Positions 1-5,364 of a stretch of 6,145 nucleotides of DNA are shown piece after piece. Position numbers and translations under genes: made by a program. Under the pieces are notes generated by a model. It was not told the DNA's origin, did not search any database, and saw only the letters and a program-made list of their open reading frames with translations. Position 1 is the stretch's first letter. Every line of letters begins with the position of its first letter. This DNA is from Kytococcus schroeteri (lineage in GTDB: Bacteria > Actinomycetota > Actinomycetes > Actinomycetales > Dermatophilaceae), in contig NZ_PKIZ01000004.1 in NCBI RefSeq assembly GCF_002847825.1, forward strand, positions 1-6,145. Direction: 5' to 3'.

Positions 1-716
1 GTGTGGGTGATGTTGCCGTCGGGGTACTCGCCGCCGGTGTCGACGGTGGGGCCGTGCTGGTCGCCGTCGCCGAAGTGGTAGGTGACGTTCTTGAGCTCGG
101 GGAGGATCTTCAGGTCGTGGCCGAGCATCTGTGATGGGGGGATGGTGCGGGTCTCGTTCGGCTCGTAGCCGGCCTTGGCGAAGGTGGTGGTGAAGTAGAC
201 GGGTTTGTTGACCAGGGGGTCAGTGCGGGGCGGGTCCCAGGTGGGGGCGGGTAGGGCGAACTTCGTGACCTTGAAGGCCTTGGCGATGCGCTTGTCGGCC
301 ACTTCCCCGGACCGGCCGGGGACGGCCTCGGGGTAACACGTGACACCGGTGAACGACCAGCCTTGGACGACCTCGTCGTCCTGGGTGCGCAGGATGCGTT
401 CGGAGATGGTGACCAGGGGTCCGTCGCCGAGGTAGCCGTCGCAGCCGTGGCGTGAGAGGTTGCAGTCCGCGCCGTGCTCGTCGGGTCCGGGGCGGATGCC
501 CGGGCAGGTGTGTTGGACGACGTATTCGTAGTACAAGGTCGGCGGCTTCCCGGGCGCAGGTGGGGTCGACTTCGGCGGTCGCTTGTCCGCCAACTCCTCG
601 ACCTCGTTCTTGAGCATTCCGATGACGACACCGTCTCCGTCCTCGTCACAAGTGACGACCGGGCCGCAGTCCGAACTGCCCATCAAGGCGAGCGCCATGA
701 CGGTGAGGAGGCTCAT
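1..716 (-). CDS. PKD-domain extracytoplasmic protein (3' end outside window)
   Basis: The reading frame is open from an ATG at 716 to the window edge, giving 238 codons with no stop. The ATG overlaps the stop of the upstream lipoprotein gene as ATGA, and AAGGA (complement of 726-730) lies 9 nt before it. An in-frame TGA lies a few codons upstream, so this is the first usable start. Visible features are a short hydrophobic N-terminus (LLTVMALALMG, residues 3-13) without the usual positive residues, an acidic stretch, six cysteines (17, 23, 71, 85, 92, 127) that could form disulfides outside the cell, and near residues 213-218 the motif YHFGDG followed by ITHT, which is the PKD fold signature (W/Y-x-FGDG ... 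THxY). A preceding LVNKPVYF stretch resembles the LVN...P motif of actinobacterial PKD proteins. The role is unknown; binding or adhesion at the cell surface is only inferred. The weak signal peptide leaves export uncertain. Confidence 0.75.
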   Translation of the reverse strand, partial: MSLLTVMALALMGSSDCGPVVTCDEDGDGVVIGMLKNEVEELADKRPPKSTPPAPGKPPTLYYEYVVQHTCPGIRPGPDEHGADCNLSRHGCDGYLGDGPLVTISERILRTQDDEVVQGWSFTGVTCYPEAVPGRSGEVADKRIAKAFKVTKFALPAPTWDPPRTDPLVNKPVYFTTTFAKAGYEPNETRTIPPSQMLGHDLKILPELKNVTYHFGDGDQHGPTVDTGGEYPDGNITH

Positions 717-1462
717 CGGGAGCCATCCTTGGTGAAGACGGGGTCCTCATTGGGATGGAGCTTCTCCACGGCCCAACCCCCCTCGTGTCGGAGGCGGAAG
801 AGAAGCCCCATCTCGTCGATCTCTTCGAGGCGAGCGGTCACCTCGCCATCGGGCGTCGTGAACGTCGCCGGTAGCTGGTGGAAGCCGACGACCGCGTCAT
901 AGGTGCTCGGTCCCGTCGCAGTCACCTTTGCGCCAAGAATGTCGAAGACAGGCCCATCAGATGCTTCCTTCGTCCGAGAGGCCTCGACCAAGGCTTCGGA
1001 CTGGTTCGCGCACGTCTTGCAGTCGTCGCCGGCGTACTTGTCGAGTACCCCCGCCTTGGGGTGCTGGTAGAGGTGGTTCAGCGTCTCGACGTACCAGCGG
1101 GCGAAGGCCTCGGCACCCTCGGCGGTGTTCTCCTTCGCCGCGGCCGGCATCACCGGCGGAGCCGGAGCCTCGCTGGAGCTCTTGCTCGGCCGGGGCGAGT
1201 GCGGGGGGCTAGACTCGTTCGAGGGTGAGGCATCAGCCGAGTCGGACTCGCTCGGTGTGGGAGACCCAGAGGACTCCTGCGCGTCCGGCGACGCCGAGGA
1301 ACCCGAGGCACTCGGCGAGGTCACGGGCGCGGAGGTCTCCACCGCATCAGGCGTGGTCGACGATGAGCCACCCCCCTCCGCATCGGAGGAGCACGCCCCC
1401 ACCAACAGGGCCCCGCACACGGCGAGCACGGCGGTCTTCACGGGCAACGAACCAGCGGGCAT
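713..1462 (-). CDS. DUF6318-like Ser/Pro-rich lipoprotein
   Basis: A 249-residue product from ATG 1462, chosen because GGGAG sits 7 nt upstream; the frame continues further upstream but there overlaps the protease gene. An in-frame GTG at codon 8 is an alternative. Residues 8-24 form a lipoprotein signal ending in VGAC, so Cys24 should be lipidated and the protein anchored on the outer face of the membrane. Residues 25-103 are a Ser/Thr/Pro/Glu-rich, low-complexity linker, probably spanning the wall. The folded part (about 114-249) begins AEAFARWYVETLNHLY and has a CKTC pair (Cys148, Cys151). This resembles DUF6318 lipoproteins of actinobacteria, which commonly carry an F-x-x-Y/W-Y ... C-x-x-C pattern; the family has no known function. 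The gene is translationally coupled to the PKD gene, so the two products may act together. The family assignment is from memory of the pattern and is moderately secure; lipoprotein status is well supported. Confidence 0.83.
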   Translation of the reverse strand: MPAGSLPVKTAVLAVCGALLVGACSSDAEGGGSSSTTPDAVETSAPVTSPSASGSSASPDAQESSGSPTPSESDSADASPSNESSPPHSPRPSKSSSEAPAPPVMPAAAKENTAEGAEAFARWYVETLNHLYQHPKAGVLDKYAGDDCKTCANQSEALVEASRTKEASDGPVFDILGAKVTATGPSTYDAVVGFHQLPATFTTPDGEVTARLEEIDEMGLLFRLRHEGGWAVEKLHPNEDPVFTKDGSR

Positions 1463-1603
1463 GAGGGGTCTCCCGGTGCGACGAAGGGCAACACCGGCAC
1501 CTTGGCACAGCGCACCACCCCACCGGCAGGGTTTTCCACAGGATCCCGATAACGATTCCCCCAAGAACACCCGCCCCTGCCGAACGCCCCCCAGACATGA
1601 GTG

Positions 1604-1641
1604 CGCCCGGGCCGTGGTCACACACACCCACGGCCCGGGCG
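1604..1641. terminator. Perfect 14-bp inverted repeat, possible terminator
   Basis: The arms CGCCCGGGCCGTGG (1604-1617) and its exact complement (1628-1641) enclose a 10-nt CA-repeat loop. Such a stem is very stable. The T-rich flank GCTTGTTTGTC follows on the plus strand (from 1641), where no plus-strand gene lies upstream; on the minus strand, where the protease is read, no T-run follows. It may terminate read-through from the protease or antisense transcription from the right, or isolate the lipoprotein gene. Confidence 0.5.
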
Positions 1642-1704
1642 GCTTGTTTGTCGGGGAGTCCCCAAGGGGGGAGGGCCTCGACCCGACGGGAACCGGAGTC
1701 CCCA

Positions 1705-1737
1705 CCCACGCAGCCGGTCGCACAACGCCTGCGTGGG
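1705..1737 (-). terminator. Stem-loop just after protease stop
   Basis: CCCACGCAG (1705-1713) and CTGCGTGGG (1729-1737) form a perfect 9-bp stem with a 15-nt loop, beginning 15 nt beyond the protease TGA (1753-1755). No U-run follows on the minus strand, but high-GC actinomycetes often terminate at such stems. Together with the stronger inverted repeat at 1604-1641 it fits a double terminator behind the protease. Confidence 0.5.
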
Positions 1738-1752
1738 AGTCCTTGTGCCTGG

Positions 1753-2961
1753 TCAGTCCGCCTTCTCGCCGGCGGTCACGTCCAGGTCCTTCTTCTGCCC
1801 GTCGCGCACGACGGTGAGCTTCGCGGTGTCGCCCACCGCCCGCTCGTGCATCTGGGCAATGAGCGCCCACATGCTGTCCACCGGCTCGCCGTCGATGGCG
1901 ACGACGACGTCCTTGGCCTTCAACCCCGCCTTGGCGGCAGGCCCGTCCGGCTCCACCGAGGCGATGCCGGCGCCGTTGACGCGCGCGCCGTCCACCTCCA
2001 CCGTGGTGTCGCCCACGCGCACGCCCAGCTGGGCGTGGGTCGCCTTGCCGTGCTCGATGAGCTCGGAGGTGACGTTCTTCATCTGCGTGGCGGTGATCGC
2101 GAAGCCGATGCCGATGTTGCCGGACGCCTGGGGGTTGGACCCCAGCGTGGCGATGGCGGAGTTGATGCCCACCAGCTCGCCCGACGAGTTTACCAGTGCC
2201 CCACCGGAGTTGCCCGGGTTGATGGCCGCGGAGGTCTGGACCGCGTTGGTCACCACCTGGGTCTCGGTGTCGCCGGCGCGCACCGGCCGGTCCAGGGCGC
2301 TGACGATGCCGGTGGTCACCGTGCCGGACAGGCCCAGCGGGTTGCCCACGGCCATCACCGGGTCGCCGACGCGCAGGCCGGTGTCGTCGCCCACGGTGAT
2401 CGGCTTCAGGTCCTTGGGGGCGTCCTTCAGCTTGAGCACCGCGAGGTCGGTCTCGGCGTCCGTGCCCACCACCTCGGCGGGGTAGGCACGGTTGTCGCCG
2501 AGCGTGACGGTGATGTTCTGGGCGCCGTCGACCACGTGGTGGTTGGTCACCACGTGGCCCTGCTCGTCCAGGATCACGCCGGACCCGGACCCGCCCGAGG
2601 TGGCGCTCTGCACGGAGATGGCCACCACGCTGGGCGAGACCTTCTCGGCCACCCCCGACCAGTCCACGCCGTCGGCCGTCGCCGCAGGGGTCTTCCCGGC
2701 CGCGGCGGCGTCCCCCGCCGTGGCCTCCTGCTGCGTTCCCTCGTCGGCCTTCGGGCTCGGGTTGCTGGCCGGGGCGCCCTGCGCCACCTGGCGCTGGGTG
2801 CTCGTCGTGGTGTCGTCACCGCCGCCGATCACGCCGTTCTCGGCGAGGGTCCAGGTGCCGGCCGTCGCCAGGGCAGCGGAGAGCACCGCAACTGTGGGGA
2901 CCTGCCACCACCCGCGACGCGGGGGGACGGCCTCCTGGGTCCGTGCCGTGTACTCGTCCAT
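1753..2961 (-). CDS. HtrA/DegP-type membrane-anchored serine protease with PDZ domain
   Basis: A 402-residue S1C-family protease, expected to cut misfolded or regulatory proteins outside the membrane. The start at ATG 2961 is preferred over the ATG 11 codons upstream because AGAGGAG lies 5 nt before it. Order of parts: a short cytoplasmic tail with PPRR, one membrane segment (about 18-40), a Thr/Gln/Ala/Pro-rich linker (about 49-98), the trypsin-like domain (about 100-300), and a C-terminal PDZ domain (about 309-395, with GAGIASVEPDGPAAKAGL). The catalytic triad is complete: His142 in TNHHVV, Asp172 in ETDLAVL and Ser252 in the NPGNSGGAL motif. Length and layout match actinobacterial PepD/HtrA proteins. 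It lies 111 bp downstream of a two-component system in the same direction, recalling mprAB-pepD of mycobacteria, where the regulator controls the protease and the protease feeds back on envelope stress. The gap carries a four-copy 11-bp repeat likely bound by the regulator. Two stem-loops follow the stop. Family is certain; substrates are unknown. Confidence 0.95.
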   Translation of the reverse strand: MDEYTARTQEAVPPRRGWWQVPTVAVLSAALATAGTWTLAENGVIGGGDDTTTSTQRQVAQGAPASNPSPKADEGTQQEATAGDAAAAGKTPAATADGVDWSGVAEKVSPSVVAISVQSATSGGSGSGVILDEQGHVVTNHHVVDGAQNITVTLGDNRAYPAEVVGTDAETDLAVLKLKDAPKDLKPITVGDDTGLRVGDPVMAVGNPLGLSGTVTTGIVSALDRPVRAGDTETQVVTNAVQTSAAINPGNSGGALVNSSGELVGINSAIATLGSNPQASGNIGIGFAITATQMKNVTSELIEHGKATHAQLGVRVGDTTVEVDGARVNGAGIASVEPDGPAAKAGLKAKDVVVAIDGEPVDSMWALIAQMHERAVGDTAKLTVVRDGQKKDLDVTAGEKAD

Positions 2962-2994
2962 GTCTGCTCCTCTCGACGACCTGCAGTCCACCAC
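2962..2994 (-). promoter_or_regulatory. Protease leader with strong ribosome-binding site
   Basis: On the minus strand, GAGAGGAG ends 5 nt before the ATG at 2961. It decides against the in-frame ATG at 2992-2994, which has no comparable Shine-Dalgarno sequence and would add an 11-residue extension (MVDCRSSRGAD) unlike the tail expected for a single-pass HtrA. Confidence 0.6.
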
Positions 2995-2999
2995 CCGAT

Positions 3000-3039
3000 G
3001 CTTGGGCCGCGCTGCACCGTCGCTGGGATTTCTCTGGGA
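3000..3039 (-). promoter_or_regulatory. Four tandem heptamers at 11-bp period upstream of protease: putative regulator operator
   Basis: Read on the minus strand, the copies are TCCCAGA (3039-3033), TCCCAGC (3028-3022), GTGCAGC (3017-3011) and CCCAAGC (3006-3000), each separated by exactly 4 bp. The first two are the best match to each other. Two heptamers with a 4-bp spacer is the arrangement reported for M. tuberculosis PhoP (close to TCACAGC-N4-TCACAGC), and the regulator encoded here looks PhoP-like. The array ends 38 bp before the protease ATG, a sensible place for activation of its promoter. Binding is inferred; no clear -10 was found. Confidence 0.6.
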
Positions 3040-3072
3040 GTCCCGGGCCTGGTCCCCGCGGTGGGGTCGGGC

Positions 3073-4572
3073 TCAGCCCAGGGCGGGCAGCCGCACCTCG
3101 AACGTCGCGCCGCCACCGGATGTTCCCAGCGCCCGCACCGACCCGCCGTGCTGCTCCACCGTGGTGGCCACGATGGCCAGCCCCAGCCCGGACCCGCCGC
3201 CCGCACCGCGCTGGCGGGAGGGGTCGGAGCGGTAGAAGCGCTCGAACACGCGCTCGCGCTCCTCCTCGGGGATGCCGGGGCCGTGGTCCACCACGCGCAG
3301 CACCACCTCGTCGCGGTCGCGGCCCACCTGCACCTCGATGGGGCCGTCGGTGGTGTGCCGCACGGCGTTGGCCACGAGGTTGGTCACCACCTGGCGCAGG
3401 GCCGGCTCCCGGCCGGCCACCGGGGTGGCGCCCAGTGGCTGGCCTGCCAGGCCCTGGACGCGCAGGGTGCGCTCCGGCGCCCAGGCGCGGGTGTCGGCCA
3501 CGGCGTCGCCGGCCAGCACGGTGAGGTCCACCTCGGTGGTCTCGGCGTCGTCGGTGCCGGGGGAGGCCGCGAGGCGGTGCTGCTCGTCGGCGTCCAGGCG
3601 CGCCAGCGTCATGAGGTCCTCCACGAGCACTCCCATGCGGGTGGCCTCGTCCTCGATGCGGCGCATGGCCGCCGTGGTGTCCTCGCGCCCGGTGATGGCG
3701 CCCGACCGGTACAGCTCGGCGTACCCGCGGATGGCCGCCATCGGCGTGCGCAGCTCGTGGGACGCGTCGGCCACGAAGCGCCGCATCTTCTGCTCCGAGG
3801 CGTCGCGGAGCTGGAAGGACCGCTCCACGTGAGCCAGCATCAGGTTGAGGCTGGTGGCCAGCGAGCCCACCTCGTCGCGGGTGCCCGGGTGCGGCACGCG
3901 GCGCGAGAGGTTGCCCTCGGCGATGCCGGCCGCGGTGTCCTCGATCTGCGTGAGCGGCCGGAACGCCCGGTTCATGAGCGGCCAGCCCACCAGGGCGCTG
4001 GCCACCAGGGCGAGCAGTCCCACGCTGAGGGTGAAGATCTGCAGGTTCCGTACGGCCTCGTCGATCTCACGTAGGGGCCGGGCCACGGCGTAGGTGGCCA
4101 CGTGGTTGGCGTCCACGCCGGCCACCACGCGCCAGCGGTCGCCGTTGCCGTCGGTCACCGTGAACGGCCGGCCGCTGCGCACCCGCTCGTCCTCGGGGGA
4201 GAGGTAGTCCACCCGCGGGGTCGAGCCCGTGCTCTGCGGTGCGGTGACGCTGATGGGCTGGTGGCCGTTCACCGGCATGAACTGGATCCAGTAGTTGTTG
4301 GGCGGCCGGAAGCCGGTGGACCCCGCGGTGGTGAAGCTGTCGAAGGCCGACTGCGCCACCGGGGCCGCGGCCCGCTGCAGCTGGTCGTCCACCTGCCGCA
4401 CCAGGAACTGCTGCATGAGCACCGCCAGGGCGATGGCGGTGGCCGTGAGCGCCCCGGCGATGAGCACCATCGCCACGGTGAGCAGGCGCACCCGCAGCGG
4501 CCAGTGGCCGGGTGCCCACCAGCGGCCGCGGCGGGTGCGCCGGGCCCGGGTGCCGGAGGTGGCGGGGGTCAC
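3073..4572 (-). CDS. Sensor histidine kinase (PhoR/TcrY/MprB-like)
   Basis: A 499-residue membrane kinase that should autophosphorylate in response to an extracytoplasmic signal and pass phosphate to the adjacent regulator. The start is the GTG at 4572-4570, overlapping the regulator TGA as GTGA; frames extending further upstream lie inside the regulator gene. Parts in order: an Arg-rich N-terminal tail; membrane segment 1 (about 28-52); a sensor domain outside the membrane of roughly 125 residues; membrane segment 2 (about 178-198); HAMP (about 199-255); HisKA with phospho-acceptor His272 in ASHELRTP; and the HATPase_c domain with N box (Asn398/Asn402 in TNLVANAVRH), G1 box DHGPGI (429-434), F box FERFYR (443-448) and G2 box GSGLGLAI (460-467). 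All catalytic boxes are intact. The sensor domain contains no motif that names the ligand. Its partnership with the upstream regulator is strongly implied by the overlap. Confidence 0.96.
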   Translation of the reverse strand: MTPATSGTRARRTRRGRWWAPGHWPLRVRLLTVAMVLIAGALTATAIALAVLMQQFLVRQVDDQLQRAAAPVAQSAFDSFTTAGSTGFRPPNNYWIQFMPVNGHQPISVTAPQSTGSTPRVDYLSPEDERVRSGRPFTVTDGNGDRWRVVAGVDANHVATYAVARPLREIDEAVRNLQIFTLSVGLLALVASALVGWPLMNRAFRPLTQIEDTAAGIAEGNLSRRVPHPGTRDEVGSLATSLNLMLAHVERSFQLRDASEQKMRRFVADASHELRTPMAAIRGYAELYRSGAITGREDTTAAMRRIEDEATRMGVLVEDLMTLARLDADEQHRLAASPGTDDAETTEVDLTVLAGDAVADTRAWAPERTLRVQGLAGQPLGATPVAGREPALRQVVTNLVANAVRHTTDGPIEVQVGRDRDEVVLRVVDHGPGIPEEERERVFERFYRSDPSRQRGAGGGSGLGLAIVATTVEQHGGSVRALGTSGGGATFEVRLPALG

Positions 4573-5285
4573 GCGACCGACTGGGGCGGCATCCGCAGCA
4601 CGTAGCCCACTCCGCGCTTGGTGTGGATGAGGGGCGGCAGGCCCTCGGTGTCGATCTTGCGGCGCAGGTAGGAGATGTAGCTCTCCACGATGCCCATCTC
4701 GCCGCGGAAGTCGTAGTCCCACACGTGGTCGAGGATCTGCGCCTTGGAGAGCACCCGGTTGGGGTTCTGCAGCAGGTAGCGCAGCAGGTTGAACTCGGTG
4801 GGGGAGACCTCGATGACCCGGCCGGCGCGCACCACCTCGTAGGTGTCCTCGTTGAGGGAGAGGTCCTCGAAGGTGAGCACGCGGTCGTCCTGGGGGTCGT
4901 CCTCGGCGCGGCTGCGGCGCAGGATGGCGCGGATGCGGGCCACCACCTCCTCGAGGCTGAAGGGCTTGGTGACGTAGTCGTCGCCGCCGACGGTGAGGCC
5001 CTTGACCTTGTCGTCCACGGAGTCGCGCGCGGTGAGGAAGAGCACCGGCATGTGCTGGTCGCGCTCCCGGAGGCGGCGCGTGATGGTGAAGCCGTCCACG
5101 TCGGGGAGCATCACGTCGAGCACGAGCAGGTCGGGCTCCACCTCGGCGGCCAGCTGCAGCGCCGTGCTGCCCTGCGCGGCGGTGTGCACCTCGAACCCGG
5201 CGAAGCGCAGGCTCGTGGCCAGCAGCTCGCGGATGTTGGGCTCGTCCTCGACGACGAGCAGGGTGGCGTCAGCGGTGGTGTCCAT
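4569..5285 (-). CDS. OmpR-family response regulator, PhoP-like
   Basis: A 238-residue DNA-binding regulator. The receiver domain (about 8-123) has the acidic pair Glu13/Asp14, phospho-acceptor Asp57 in LVLDVMLPD, Thr85 in LFLTARDS and Lys107 in VTKPFS. The C-terminal winged helix (about 136-234) shows SPTEFNLLRYLL, VLSKAQILDHVW, ESYISYLRRKID and HTKRGVGYVL. The stretches GGDDYVTKPFSLEEVVAR and SYLRRKID are close to M. tuberculosis PhoP; TcrX and TrcR are related alternatives, so I give no symbol. The start at ATG 5285 gives the usual short lead before the first strand. GGGAG is only 1 nt from this ATG, so translation may be leaderless or use a poor site; an in-frame ATG at 5372 with a better-spaced GGGAG would add 29 residues rich in Trp/Cys/His/Pro, run through the operator repeats and overlap the divergent gene, and is less likely. 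The gene leads an operon with the kinase (GTGA overlap). Confidence 0.95.
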   Translation of the reverse strand: MDTTADATLLVVEDEPNIRELLATSLRFAGFEVHTAAQGSTALQLAAEVEPDLLVLDVMLPDVDGFTITRRLRERDQHMPVLFLTARDSVDDKVKGLTVGGDDYVTKPFSLEEVVARIRAILRRSRAEDDPQDDRVLTFEDLSLNEDTYEVVRAGRVIEVSPTEFNLLRYLLQNPNRVLSKAQILDHVWDYDFRGEMGIVESYISYLRRKIDTEGLPPLIHTKRGVGYVLRMPPQSVA

Positions 5286-5286
5286 G

Positions 5287-5314
5287 CTCCCAGCGTCGCG
5301 GAGTCGGCTGGGAG
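5287..5314 (-). promoter_or_regulatory. Inverted repeat before regulator start codon
   Basis: On the minus strand CTCCCAGC (5314-5307) and GCTGGGAG (5294-5287) can pair as an 8-bp stem with a 12-nt loop, ending 1 nt before the ATG at 5285. The second arm contains the only Shine-Dalgarno-like GGGAG for this start. One arm coincides with a heptamer of the direct-repeat operator, so this may be part of protein binding rather than RNA folding. Confidence 0.4.
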
Positions 5315-5335
5315 TTGGCTGGAGGCTCGCTGGGC
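5307..5335. promoter_or_regulatory. Three tandem heptamers at 11-bp period in divergent promoter region: putative autoregulatory operator
   Basis: Minus-strand copies are GCCCAGC (5335-5329), CTCCAGC (5324-5318) and TCCCAGC (5313-5307), spaced by exactly 4 bp. This is the same unit and period as the array before the protease gene and the arrangement described for PhoP-type regulators. It lies between the regulator start (5285) and the plus-strand glycosyltransferase start (5365), so it could govern both. Binding is inferred from the pattern. Confidence 0.6.
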
Positions 5336-5364
5336 GGTCGGCGAGGGGGTGCAGGTGGCACCAT

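Larger units (their letters stand above)
1463..1752. other. Gene-free spacer between protease and lipoprotein genes
   Basis: These 290 bp hold the two inverted repeats annotated separately and, on the minus strand between about 1600 and 1463, should contain the promoter of the lipoprotein/PKD unit. I could not identify a convincing -35/-10 pair. The Shine-Dalgarno GGGAG is at 1470-1474 (complement). GGAGTCCCCA occurs twice, at 1655-1664 and 1695-1704, and GGAGTCC again at 1737-1743, about 40 bp apart each time, with no clear meaning. No coding frame here has a believable start and codon pattern. Confidence 0.55.

Noticed and set aside
1532..1540. TTTTCCACA, one base from a DnaA box
   Set aside because: A single imperfect 9-mer with no second box, no AT-rich unwinding region and no dnaA or dnaN nearby.
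1653..1672. G/C-run palindromes around GGGGAGTCCCC
   Set aside because: The dyad has no loop and the surrounding homopolymer runs are common in this base composition; no function can be supported.
3053..3068. CCCC-GCGGT-GGGG near the kinase stop as a terminator
   Set aside because: Only 4 bp pair before a mismatch and no T-run follows; too weak to call.
1597..4074. A plus-strand open frame of 825 codons, rich in His, Gly, Val and Ala
   Set aside because: It lies opposite the protease and kinase genes, whose domains and catalytic residues are complete. Long antisense frames are expected where third positions are nearly always G or C, and the translation matches no fold.
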